DNA of 64,000 nt from IMCC45349 sp047219225 (GTDB taxonomy: Bacteria > Bacteroidota > Bacteroidia > Flavobacteriales > Flavobacteriaceae). Positions 9,839 to 18,715 of this stretch are shown piece after piece. The position numbers were made by a program, and so were the translations under genes. The notes beneath the pieces are model-generated. The model was not told the DNA's origin. It worked only from the letters and a program-made list of their open reading frames with translations, and searched no databases. Positions within the stretch are counted from its first letter, which is position 1. Each line of letters begins with the position of its first letter. The stretch lies in assembly GCF_047219225.1 (NCBI RefSeq), contig NZ_CP178208.1:62001-126000 (forward strand), read 5' to 3'.

Positions 9839-10012
9839 TTATTTTTTTCGTTCTTTAATTGTTCGCTCTATAACACTGCCAACGTTTAATGAAAATAAAC
9901 TAGCTAATTCCATTAAAAGCTTAGCCGTAGCTATATCTTTCATGACTTTCCCTTTTAACTCTTCAGGAACTTCCTGTAAAGGTTTGTCTATTTTATTGAA
10001 TGGATTATCCAT
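9839..10012 (-). CDS. Conserved small protein, 57 aa, overlapping the ECF sigma gene
   Basis: An ATG at 10012 opens a 57-codon frame beginning MDNPFNKIDKPLQEVPEE and ending in a basic tail (RTIKERKK). The first 8 nt overlap the end of the ECF sigma gene, a typical sign of translational coupling, and the frame ends 22 nt before the MscS-like gene. It is predicted to be soluble and helical. I do not recognise a named family; the position straight after an ECF sigma gene suggests a regulatory or anti-sigma-like helper, but no zinc-binding or membrane motif supports that. Confidence 0.7.
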   Translation of the reverse strand: MDNPFNKIDKPLQEVPEELKGKVMKDIATAKLLMELASLFSLNVGSVIERTIKERKK

Positions 10013-10586
10013 GATTTACATCATTATATACATTAACTAGTTTCTCCTTGGCTCTTTTAAGCCTCATTTTAACAGCACTTTCTCCAATATCAAAAATATC
10101 TACAAGTTCTTTTATACTTAAGAAGTCTTGATATTTAAGCAATAGAATCATTTTCTCTTCTGGAGAAATTTTTTCTAAAGCTTCCTTCAATTTTTCTACT
10201 CTAAGTTGGTTAATTGCATTATCATCTTCTTCAGTATTATAATACTCTTCACCTATATTTTCTGCGTCAACCGCTTTTTTCTCTATTTTTTTAGAATTAT
10301 TTCTATTAACATAATTCACACAGTGATTATATGTAAATGCATACAACCACGTCGAGAATTTTGATCTCCCTTTAAATGTTGCCAATTTCACAAATAGTTT
10401 TAAAAATACATCTTGAGTTAAATCTTCTGCTTCTTGACTACTTTTTGAGAAACCATAACATTTGTTATAAACCACCTTAGAATATCTATCGTACAGAATT
10501 TCGAAAAGCAAAGTATCGTTATTAGACACAATCGCTTTTACTAATTCTTCGTCTGATAAATCTTTATAATTAGGATTTACTTTCAA
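10005..10586 (-). CDS. ECF-type RNA polymerase sigma factor
   Basis: Alternative sigma factor of 193 residues. Region 2 (about 25-95) includes DLTQDVFLKLF and STWLYAFTYNHCVNYV, the -10 recognition and core-binding helices; region 4 (about 125-190) has a helix-turn-helix LSIKELVDIFDIGESAVKMRLKRAKEKL. An acidic linker separates them. No FecR-type anti-sigma is adjacent; the only coupled gene is the 57-aa protein downstream. Targets are not visible here. Confidence 0.93.
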   Translation of the reverse strand: MKVNPNYKDLSDEELVKAIVSNNDTLLFEILYDRYSKVVYNKCYGFSKSSQEAEDLTQDVFLKLFVKLATFKGRSKFSTWLYAFTYNHCVNYVNRNNSKKIEKKAVDAENIGEEYYNTEEDDNAINQLRVEKLKEALEKISPEEKMILLLKYQDFLSIKELVDIFDIGESAVKMRLKRAKEKLVNVYNDVNHG

Positions 10587-10673
10587 TGTTTTGTTAGGGT
10601 ATTTATGTTTTAGACACCATTCTATCTAAAAGGTCACTAAATAATCAAAAAAAGATTTAAGGAAATATACAAA

Positions 10674-10710
10674 TAAAAAAAGATGCTAACCCATTGCATT
10701 AGCATCTTTT
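10674..10710 (-). terminator. Rho-independent terminator of the DUF4249/TonB receptor operon
   Basis: A 12-bp stem (AAAAGATGCTAA paired with TTAGCATCTTTT) followed on the minus strand by a long U run, 25 nt after the DUF4249 stop. Confidence 0.8.
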
Positions 10711-10734
10711 AAATTATACATATTACTTTTAATA

Positions 10735-11580
10735 CTACTCCAATGTATATGTGATCTTCACTACTTGTGTTAACCTAAAATATCCAAAAGCATAATTATC
10801 TGGATTTGCTGGGTTAGTACAATTACCTCTTAAAGGTGCTGGTAACGTACTAAATGGATCTCCAACACTCCCATACTGTTCTATTAGCAATCGGATATAA
10901 TTAAAATAGCGTTCTGAAATACCATAAAAAGAAATAGAAACAACATCTCCAGGTTGTAACTCTTCTTGGTTTATATCATCATCTTCTTCTCTTTCGTAAA
11001 ATACTTTCATTTGATTTCCATTGGTAAACTCATCAGAGACATCTAACAACTCAGGCAATAAATCTTGTGCTTCCTGAAATCTAAAAAGGTAAAAATTCTC
11101 TTCATCAATTGGGTCATCAAATAGCACATTAACCTCTAAAGCTTCATCATCAAAACCATCTTCTATAGACTGATTAACCTCAGCTATATCTACTACTGGA
11201 ACTAAAGTTTCCTGAGCAATATAAACTTCACCGTTATAAATCACTTCCAAAGTGTACGATTGTCCAATAATTGGCAAAAACGCATCAGTTGTATAAGTAC
11301 CATCATTTTGATCTACAAAAACAAACTCAGTATTATCATCATCATTAGTAACTTTTACTGAAGCTCCAGTTACTTCGTTATTTATCAATTCATCAAAGTA
11401 AGGTACTGACTCACTTAATTTAATTGTCTGCTCATTACCTAAAGTGCCTTTTTCCCAATCTAAAGACGCCTCTATAACCAAACGAGGTGCAGCTGCAGGC
11501 ACATCAACTTCAACAACATCAGTACATGATACTACTGAAATCATTAATCCTAAAAATATTAGTTTTATATACTGTTTCAT
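10735..11580 (-). CDS. DUF4249 outer-membrane lipoprotein
   Basis: Lipoprotein of 281 residues: the signal peptide ends in the lipobox MISVVSC. The mature part is beta rich, with an N-terminal Ig-like region (VIEASLDWEKG, GASVKVTNDDD, YTLEVIYNGEVY) typical of DUF4249. It lies 4 nt after the TonB-dependent receptor gene. DUF4249 proteins are regularly paired with such receptors in Bacteroidetes and probably form a surface or periplasmic accessory to the receptor. The ligand is unknown. Confidence 0.85.
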   Translation of the reverse strand: MKQYIKLIFLGLMISVVSCTDVVEVDVPAAAPRLVIEASLDWEKGTLGNEQTIKLSESVPYFDELINNEVTGASVKVTNDDDNTEFVFVDQNDGTYTTDAFLPIIGQSYTLEVIYNGEVYIAQETLVPVVDIAEVNQSIEDGFDDEALEVNVLFDDPIDEENFYLFRFQEAQDLLPELLDVSDEFTNGNQMKVFYEREEDDDINQEELQPGDVVSISFYGISERYFNYIRLLIEQYGSVGDPFSTLPAPLRGNCTNPANPDNYAFGYFRLTQVVKITYTLE

Positions 11581-11584
11581 GCGT

Positions 11585-13966
11585 TTAAAATTTAAAGTTA
11601 TAAGTTACTGATGGCACAATTCCAAAAATAGCTGTACGTGTAGCTTCGTTAATTCCAGTTTCTCTATTTTGTCCAAAAGAAATTGAAGCTGCATTTTTAC
11701 GATTATAAATATTATAAATACCAAAAACCCATTCGCCTTTCCATTTTTCATCTGGTTTTCTATTAGGTCTATAAGTGGCTGAAATATCAATTCTGTGGTA
11801 TGATGTTAATCTATCAGAATTTCTATCAGTATAACTTGCAATTGTCAGGTCTTCATATTGATACTGACCATTTGGATAGGTTACTGGTCGTCCAGTTTGA
11901 TAGATTAAATTAGCGCCAAATATCCATTTATCATTATACTTATAACTATTAGTTATTGAAACATCGTGTGTCCTATCGTGTGAAGCATAATACCATTTTC
12001 CATCATTAATTCCTAAGCCTCCAGCTTTTCCTCCAGGTGTACGTTGTTCTGCCTTAGAAATAGTATATGCTAACCAACCTCTATACTTTCCCTTGGTTTT
12101 TCTAAGTAAAAATTCAACACCATAAGCTCTAGCTTCACCATTTAATATCTCTGTCTCAATGGTGTTTTGACCTATTAAATCTGAACCATCTATATAATCA
12201 ATTCTATTGTCTGTTGTTTTATAATAAGCTTCTACTTCCAATGAAAAGATATTATCCTTAAAGTTTTTAAAGTATCCAATAGCATATTGATCAGACAACT
12301 GAGGTTTTATAAACTCACCACTTGGAGTCCATACATCTAAAGGTGTTACAGATGTTGTGTTAGACAACAAATGAATATACTGAGCTGTTCTTGAATAACC
12401 AGCTTTTATAGAAGACGACTCATTTAACTGATACGCCAAAGCTAATCTAGGTTCTAGGTTACCAAAACTTTTAATAACATCACTCTTTTTATAAGAAGTC
12501 TCTCCAATAGCCTCTCCTGCTTCATAAATCCCTAATACCTCATTATAAACTACAGGAAGATCATTTTCATAATTCATTAAAGCTTGACCTCCAAGTCTAG
12601 AAAAAGCACTATAGCGTAATCCATAAGTAGCTGTTAATTTTTCAGATAATTTATGCTCTGCACTAACATACAAACCACTTTCAAAAGCACGTTTTTGGTC
12701 TAATTGTAATGGATTTATTGCCGAAGTTTCTGAGGTTGGATTTATTTCTCCTGGATCAAAATCGTAGAAAATTCCGTTTACTCCAAAATCAAACTTTAGT
12801 TTATTATTTACAAAATAGCTTAAATCATATTTTACATTATAATTTTTAATAGATGACACCCAATCAAACTCAAAAGAATCAAACTCTAACTCATAATCAT
12901 ACTTACTATAAATTAACGAAAGGTTTGAAAATAAACGATCATTAAAAACATGGTTCCATCTTAAGTTTCCAGACAAATTACCATATCCACTTTTAAAATT
13001 TCCACCAAAATTAAAATCGTCTCTACCAAAATAACCAGACAAATACATTTTATTGTTTTCATCTATATTATAATTGGTTTTTAAGTTTAAATCGTAGAAA
13101 TATGCGCTATTATCTTCTCCTGCGGCTTTTAAAAACAAATGAGCATACGAACCTCTTCCTGCTACTAAAAAAGAACCTTTTTTATTAAACATTGGTCCTT
13201 CTGCAGCTAACCTACTCGAAATTGCTCCTATTCCTCCTGTTAAATGAAACTCTTTACTGTTACCATCTTTTTGCCTCACATCAAGAACAGAAGATACTCT
13301 ACCTCCAAATTTTGCAGGAATTCCTCCTTTATACAATTTAATATCCTTAATTGCATCTGCATTAAAAATGGAGAAAAAACCTAATAAATGTGAAGTATTA
13401 TAAATAATAGCTTCATCTAAGAGTACTAAATTTTGGTCTACTGCTCCTCCTCTAACATTAAATCCTGTTGAACCTTCTCCATTATTTGTAACTCCTGGTA
13501 AAAGCTGAATTGATTTCACTATATCTACCTCGCCTAAAACAACTGGCATTTGCTTAATAGAGTTTATCTTAAGCTTAGAAACACTCATTTGAGGTTTTTT
13601 AATACTTACACGCTCAGACTCTTCTGCAGTAATCACAACCTCTTCTAATTGTGTGGAAGACTCTTGTGCCTCTATATCTAACTTTTGATTTTTATCAAGA
13701 GTGATACTTTTTTCAATGTTTCCATAACCTACATAGGATATAACTAGCACATAAGTTCCTTTAGGCGCAGTTAACGAATAAAAACCATACTCATTAGTAA
13801 TAGCACCAATATTAGTCCCTTTTAGATAAACTGAAGCTCCAAATAGTGTTTCACCATTGGCAGCATCTTTAACAGTTCCATTAATTGTAAATGTTTCTTG
13901 TGCATGTACAATTGCACTAAACATCATAAACAGTAGAAGTAACTGTTTAATTTTTTGATTGTTCAT
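11585..13966 (-). CDS. TonB-dependent receptor with N-terminal carboxypeptidase-like domain
   Basis: Outer-membrane gated transporter of 793 residues. Order: signal peptide (1-22, ending VHA), carboxypeptidase-regulatory-like beta sandwich (about 25-105, INGTVKDAANGETLFGASVYLKG), plug (about 125-235, GEGSTGFNVRGGAVDQNLVLLDEAIIYN), then the beta barrel ending in an aromatic residue (TYNFKF). Together with the following DUF4249 lipoprotein it forms a two-gene operon for import of an unidentified ligand, energised by TonB/ExbBD. It is not a SusC type: it is shorter and has no SusD partner. Confidence 0.93.
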   Translation of the reverse strand: MNNQKIKQLLLLFMMFSAIVHAQETFTINGTVKDAANGETLFGASVYLKGTNIGAITNEYGFYSLTAPKGTYVLVISYVGYGNIEKSITLDKNQKLDIEAQESSTQLEEVVITAEESERVSIKKPQMSVSKLKINSIKQMPVVLGEVDIVKSIQLLPGVTNNGEGSTGFNVRGGAVDQNLVLLDEAIIYNTSHLLGFFSIFNADAIKDIKLYKGGIPAKFGGRVSSVLDVRQKDGNSKEFHLTGGIGAISSRLAAEGPMFNKKGSFLVAGRGSYAHLFLKAAGEDNSAYFYDLNLKTNYNIDENNKMYLSGYFGRDDFNFGGNFKSGYGNLSGNLRWNHVFNDRLFSNLSLIYSKYDYELEFDSFEFDWVSSIKNYNVKYDLSYFVNNKLKFDFGVNGIFYDFDPGEINPTSETSAINPLQLDQKRAFESGLYVSAEHKLSEKLTATYGLRYSAFSRLGGQALMNYENDLPVVYNEVLGIYEAGEAIGETSYKKSDVIKSFGNLEPRLALAYQLNESSSIKAGYSRTAQYIHLLSNTTSVTPLDVWTPSGEFIKPQLSDQYAIGYFKNFKDNIFSLEVEAYYKTTDNRIDYIDGSDLIGQNTIETEILNGEARAYGVEFLLRKTKGKYRGWLAYTISKAEQRTPGGKAGGLGINDGKWYYASHDRTHDVSITNSYKYNDKWIFGANLIYQTGRPVTYPNGQYQYEDLTIASYTDRNSDRLTSYHRIDISATYRPNRKPDEKWKGEWVFGIYNIYNRKNAASISFGQNRETGINEATRTAIFGIVPSVTYNFKF

Positions 13967-14188
13967 TTTTTGATTATTGATTTTGTGTTTTTAAAACTGC
14001 ATATACAACGTATAATTTGTAAAACTATTATTACACATTTTCAAATCAAAAATAATAATGCTAATTAACATTTTATTACACTTTAACAATATAAACTATT
14101 CATTTTTAAACATTTAAAACATTAAACATTTTATAAACCAGCTAAAGCGCCGTATATTAACATACTAACAACCAAACAATTAGTAATA

Positions 14189-15898
14189 ATGTTAAAAAAA
14201 TACCTCCCTTTATTTATAATTCTATTCATCTATTCTTGTAAACAAAACACTAGTCCAGAAACTATTGTATTAGAATCTCCTCGAACCTCAAAGTACGCTT
14301 GCGTACCTCAAATAACAGATGCTGAATGGTATAAGAAAGACAATATTGCCCCTTTATTAGAAGGCTTAGATGTTGTTAATTACAAAATCACAACAAAAGA
14401 CACTTTAGTTCAAAAGTACTTTAATCAAGGTATGACTTTAGCTTATGGATTTAATCATGCTGAAGCAGCACGCTCATTTTATTACGCAACTAAACTAGAC
14501 CCAAATTGTGCCATGGCTTTTTGGGGTTATGCATATGTATTAGGTCCTAATTATAACGCTGGAATGGAACCCGATAATTACCAACGTGCTTATGAAGCTA
14601 TTCAAACAGCAAAAGAATTATCTGAAAATAGCACCCAAAAAGAAAAAGAATTAATCGAAACTATGGCGATAAGATATGCTCAAGAACCACCAGAAGACAG
14701 GTATCAACTAGATATAGATTATTCAACAGCTATGAAGACATTATATAATACATATCCTGATGATTCTGAAATTTCTGTTTTGTATGCAGAATCCATTATG
14801 AACTTACATCCTTGGGATTTATATAACAAAGAAGGAGATGCAAAAGAATGGACTCCTGAAATTGTGTTATTACTAGAATCAAACCTAGAAAAGTATCCCA
14901 ACCATCCAGGAGCACATCATTTTTATATTCATGCTGTAGAAGCTTCTAATACTCCTGAACGCGCAAATAATTCAGCTAAAATGTTTGATGATGGTTTAGT
15001 TTCTGGCTCTGGACATCTATTACATATGCCATCTCACATCTATATAAGAACTGGTGAATATCACAAAGGCACATTGTCTAACATAGCAGCAGTAAAAGCA
15101 GATAGTACTTATGTAACACAATGTCACGCGCAAGGTGCTTATCCTCTAGGTTATTACCCTCATAATTATCATTTTATGGCAGCTACTGCTACACTAGAAG
15201 GTAATAGTCACTGGGCTATGATTGGAGCAAATAAAGTATCTGAACATGTACATCCAAAAATTATGAAACAACCTGGTTGGGGAACGCTTCAACATTATTA
15301 CATCACACCATACAATGTTGCAGTTAAGTTCAAAAAATGGGACGACATACTAGCTATGAAATTTGAAACTTATGATTTAAATTACATCAAGGCTATTAGA
15401 CATTATGCTGAGGGAATGGCTCACTTAGGAAAAGGGGATCAAGAAAAAGCAAAACTTGAACTACAACAGTTACTAAAACTCTCAAAAGAGGAAAGCTTAA
15501 AAGAAGTGACTATTTGGGACATTAATACAGTTTACGATTTAGTGAGTATAGCTGCAAAGGTTTTAGAAGCAGAAATTTGGGCTTCTGAAGGCGAATTCGA
15601 CACAAGTATTATACTCTTAAAAGAAGCAGTAGCTATTGAAGATGCACTTAATTATAATGAACCGCCAGATTGGTTTTTCTCCATTCGTCATCATTTAGGG
15701 AATATACAGTTAAAAGCTAAACACTATGAAAATGCAATAAAAACCTTTAAAGATGATTTAAAACGTCTTCCTAAAAACGGTTGGGCGCATCATGGCTTAA
15801 AGCAAGCATACGAGAAGCTTGGTAATACTGAAAAAGCGAAACACTATGAAGACCTCATTAAAACGAGTTGGATTGATGCTGATTATATAATTGAATAA
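14189..15898 (+). CDS. TPR-repeat lipoprotein
   Basis: Predicted lipoprotein of 569 residues with signal peptide MLKKYLPLFIILFIYSC. Helical repeats include YFNQGMTLAYGFNHAEAARSFYYATKLDP (about 80-107; shown in part by Q-G-x-x-x-A-Y-G-F-N-H-A) and C-terminal TPRs around 500-560. Between them lie HPGAHHFYIHAVE, GHLLHMPSHIY and HAQGAYPLGYYPHNYHF, His-rich conserved motifs common to a family of large tetratricopeptide proteins of unknown function. These His clusters could bind metal. It is transcribed alone and ends in a strong terminator. Confidence 0.75.
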   Translation: MLKKYLPLFIILFIYSCKQNTSPETIVLESPRTSKYACVPQITDAEWYKKDNIAPLLEGLDVVNYKITTKDTLVQKYFNQGMTLAYGFNHAEAARSFYYATKLDPNCAMAFWGYAYVLGPNYNAGMEPDNYQRAYEAIQTAKELSENSTQKEKELIETMAIRYAQEPPEDRYQLDIDYSTAMKTLYNTYPDDSEISVLYAESIMNLHPWDLYNKEGDAKEWTPEIVLLLESNLEKYPNHPGAHHFYIHAVEASNTPERANNSAKMFDDGLVSGSGHLLHMPSHIYIRTGEYHKGTLSNIAAVKADSTYVTQCHAQGAYPLGYYPHNYHFMAATATLEGNSHWAMIGANKVSEHVHPKIMKQPGWGTLQHYYITPYNVAVKFKKWDDILAMKFETYDLNYIKAIRHYAEGMAHLGKGDQEKAKLELQQLLKLSKEESLKEVTIWDINTVYDLVSIAAKVLEAEIWASEGEFDTSIILLKEAVAIEDALNYNEPPDWFFSIRHHLGNIQLKAKHYENAIKTFKDDLKRLPKNGWAHHGLKQAYEKLGNTEKAKHYEDLIKTSWIDADYIIE

Positions 15899-15927
15899 AA
15901 AAGGCGAACCATTTGGTTCGCCTTTTT
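15898..15927. terminator. Rho-independent terminator
   Basis: GGCGAACC-ATTT-GGTTCGCC hairpin with A run upstream and T run downstream, between the convergent TPR gene and lpdA; it can act both ways. Confidence 0.85.
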
Positions 15928-15968
15928 AAATATATTTTATTAGGAATCTGAATCCAGCTCAGATAACA

Positions 15969-17369
15969 TTAAATATGCAATGCTCTATCGTCAGTAGCAG
16001 CTAAAGCCGCTTCTTTAATTGCTTCAGTAAACGTTGGATGTGCATGAGACATACGAGAGATATCTTCAGCAGAAGCTCTGTATTCCATAGCTACAACTGC
16101 TTCTGCAATCATATCTGCAGCACGTGCTCCTACCATGTGTACACCAAGAATTTCATCAGTAGATTTATCTGCTAAGATTTTTACAAATCCATCTAAATCC
16201 ATACTCGCTCTACTTCTTCCTAATGCACGCATTGGAAATTGTCCTACTTTATATTCTACTCCAGCAGCTTTTAAGTCTTCTTCTGTTTTACCAACAGCAG
16301 CAACTTCCGGCCATGTATATACAACACCTGGAATTAAGTTATAATCAATATGTGGTTTTTGTCCTGCTAAAGTTTCAGCAACAAACACGCCTTCTTCTTC
16401 AGCTTTGTGTGCTAACATTGCACCTTTAATAACATCACCAATAGCATAAATATTTGGAGCAGTAGTTTGTAAATGTTCGTTTACTTCAACTTGTCCTCTT
16501 TCATTTAACTTTACACCAGCAGCTTCAGCATTTAAACCATCTGTATAAGGACGACGTCCAACAGATACTAAACAGTAATCACCTCTAAATTCTACTTCTT
16601 GTCCTTTTTTGTTATCTGCTTTTACAACAACCTCATCTCCATCACGCTCAACAGATTTTACTTTATGAGACACATTCATTTTGAATTTTTGCTTCTTAAG
16701 CACTTTATTCAATTCTTTAGAAACTCCTGCATCCATTGTTGGTACTATTCTATCAGCGTACTCAACTACAGAAACATCAGCACCTAAACGCTTATAAACC
16801 TGTCCAAGCTCTAAACCAATAACTCCACCTCCAATAACGATTAAGTGTTTTGGAACTTCTTTAAGTTTTAAAGCTTCAGTAGAAGTTATAACTCTTTCTT
16901 TATCAAGATTAATAAATGGTAAACTAGATGGTTTACTTCCAGTAGCAATAATTGTATTTTTTGCTTCAATTTCGGTAGTTTCCTCACCTGTAATTGTAAT
17001 GTGAGTTGCGTCTTTAAAGCTTCCTAAACCTTGATAAACATCAATTTTATTTTTCTTCATTAAGAAGTCGATTCCACCAGTAGTTTGATCTACAACAGAC
17101 TGCTTACGCGCGATCATTTTTCCAAGATTCACTTTGATATCACCAGGAATTTCAATTCCGTGCTCTTCAAAATGCTTTACAGCATCTTCGTAGTGATGTG
17201 ACGAATCTAAAAGTGCTTTACTTGGAATACAACCAACATTTAAGCATGTTCCACCTAATGTTGAATACTTTTCAATAATTGCAGTTTTCATACCTAATTG
17301 TGCACAACGAATTGCTGTCACATAACCTCCAGGTCCTGAACCGATAACCGCTACATCATATTGACTCAT
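15969..17369 (-). CDS. lpdA: Dihydrolipoyl dehydrogenase (E3)
   Basis: FAD enzyme that reoxidises dihydrolipoamide in the pyruvate, 2-oxoglutarate and branched-chain dehydrogenase complexes. FAD-binding GSGPGGY (10-16), redox disulfide GGTCLNVGCIPSK (Cys42 and Cys47), NAD-binding GGGVIGLELG near 180, second FAD motif IYAIGDV near 310, and the C-terminal HAHPTFTEAIKEA with the catalytic His-Glu pair are all present. The length of 466 is standard. It is transcribed singly, as usual in flavobacteria. Confidence 0.97.
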   Translation of the reverse strand: MSQYDVAVIGSGPGGYVTAIRCAQLGMKTAIIEKYSTLGGTCLNVGCIPSKALLDSSHHYEDAVKHFEEHGIEIPGDIKVNLGKMIARKQSVVDQTTGGIDFLMKKNKIDVYQGLGSFKDATHITITGEETTEIEAKNTIIATGSKPSSLPFINLDKERVITSTEALKLKEVPKHLIVIGGGVIGLELGQVYKRLGADVSVVEYADRIVPTMDAGVSKELNKVLKKQKFKMNVSHKVKSVERDGDEVVVKADNKKGQEVEFRGDYCLVSVGRRPYTDGLNAEAAGVKLNERGQVEVNEHLQTTAPNIYAIGDVIKGAMLAHKAEEEGVFVAETLAGQKPHIDYNLIPGVVYTWPEVAAVGKTEEDLKAAGVEYKVGQFPMRALGRSRASMDLDGFVKILADKSTDEILGVHMVGARAADMIAEAVVAMEYRASAEDISRMSHAHPTFTEAIKEAALAATDDRALHI

Positions 17370-17472
17370 AAAATTTATATTTTGATGTTTATTTTATTTA
17401 AATGAGATACAAAAGTACACATTGATTTTGGAATAAAGAACACCAATTAACGTTTTTTAAAAAGGATAAAAA

Positions 17473-18099
17473 CTAGACAGGAAAACCAAGCATTGTCCCC
17501 ATTCCAACAGTAAACAACCAACTGCCATATATTGCATGTTCAATTGTCACTAATAACGTTGATTTAGTTTTATAATAGGTACAAGCAAAGAACAAGCCTC
17601 CTATAAATGTTATAAATAAAACTATACTACTTTTAAAAAATAAATGAGCTAATGAAAATAGAATAGCATTAATAAAAATGAATAAGTACTTATTCTCAAT
17701 TAAAAACTCATACCTTTCAAAAAAGAATGTTCTATAAATCAATTCTTGCGGATATACTGAAAACAAACTATATACACCAACAAAAACCAACCATAATAAT
17801 GGTTTTTCTTTAACAACAATAAAGAAATTTTCGTTATAAAAAAACCACACAAACAGTGCAGTTATAACTGCTATAAACAAAAACTTTATGGTTAACTGTT
17901 TTAAAAAGCTTTTCCAATTAATATTATTAGAGATTTTAAATTTCTTTTTTTGCACTCTTATTAAAACAATAACTACATAAATAAAACCTAAAACACCAAT
18001 TGATGCCTTTAACCAATTGACAATGTTCAATGCAAAAACAATTGGAACAAGTACAAAAAGTAAAAACAACTCTGTTAGTTTATAGATTTTTGATTGCAT
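17473..18099 (-). CDS. CPBP-family intramembrane protease with a variant active site
   Basis: Polytopic membrane protein of 208 residues, about six helices, of the CPBP (Abi/Rce1-like) family. The first motif, normally E-E-x-x-x-R, reads QELIYR (118-123), so the first glutamate is Gln; the second motif FSLAHLFF with His152 is kept. Such proteins cleave membrane-associated peptides or act in bacteriocin immunity; whether this variant is active is unclear. It lies directly after the Lrp-like regulator (1-nt gap) and is probably in its operon. Confidence 0.75.
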   Translation of the reverse strand: MQSKIYKLTELFLLFVLVPIVFALNIVNWLKASIGVLGFIYVVIVLIRVQKKKFKISNNINWKSFLKQLTIKFLFIAVITALFVWFFYNENFFIVVKEKPLLWLVFVGVYSLFSVYPQELIYRTFFFERYEFLIENKYLFIFINAILFSLAHLFFKSSIVLFITFIGGLFFACTYYKTKSTLLVTIEHAIYGSWLFTVGMGTMLGFPV

Positions 18100-18100
18100 A

Positions 18101-18559
18101 TTAAATGTTTAATGCTGTTGTATGCTTTACTTCATTAATCATAAACATACTGTGTGTACTACCTATATGATTAATGGTAGTAAGCTTATTTACCATAAAC
18201 TCTCTAAAAGACTCCATATCTTCCACATGCACTTTTAATATATAGTCGTAATCACCACTAGTATGATAACACTCTAATACTTCATTAATTTCTGCAACAT
18301 CTTTTTCAAATTGCACAACATATTCCTGCGAATGCTTAACCAATTTAACATGACAAAAAGCCACAAATGCTTTTCTTATTTTTTCTTTATTAACCAATGC
18401 TACATACTTATCTATAACACCTTCCTTTTCAAGTTTTTTAATTCGTTCATATACAGCAGTAACAGACAAATTAAGCTTACCAGATAATTCTTTATTTGTT
18501 TGCTTAGCATCTATTTGCAACAACTCTAATAACCGTTTATCAATTGCATCAAATTTCAT
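18101..18559 (-). CDS. Lrp/AsnC-family transcriptional regulator
   Basis: Feast-famine regulator of 152 residues: N-terminal helix-turn-helix (KQTNKELSGKLNLSVTAVYERIKKLEKEGVI, about 19-49 in total) and a C-terminal RAM ligand domain (ECYHTSGDYDYILKVHVEDM). It is divergent from a Cys/Met-metabolism lyase gene, with about 155 bp between the two starts, so it probably controls that gene and itself in response to an amino acid such as methionine. The CPBP gene follows 1 nt downstream. Confidence 0.9.
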   Translation of the reverse strand: MKFDAIDKRLLELLQIDAKQTNKELSGKLNLSVTAVYERIKKLEKEGVIDKYVALVNKEKIRKAFVAFCHVKLVKHSQEYVVQFEKDVAEINEVLECYHTSGDYDYILKVHVEDMESFREFMVNKLTTINHIGSTHSMFMINEVKHTTALNI

Positions 18560-18596
18560 AATAGAAAATTTTTTCAGTTACACTTACTAACTCATT

Positions 18597-18604
18597 CAAA
18601 TATA
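18597..18604 (-). promoter_or_regulatory. -7 promoter element of the Lrp-like gene
   Basis: On the minus strand the sequence is TATATTTG, a perfect TAnnTTTG match 38 nt upstream of the regulator's ATG. Confidence 0.5.
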
Positions 18605-18715
18605 GTTATTAATTCTAATAAACTAAACTATTTTAGTTTTATATTCTAAATAAACAAAATACTATTGTTTAATATTCCATTATTATTGAAATTTGCAATA
18701 ACAAAAACTAACACA

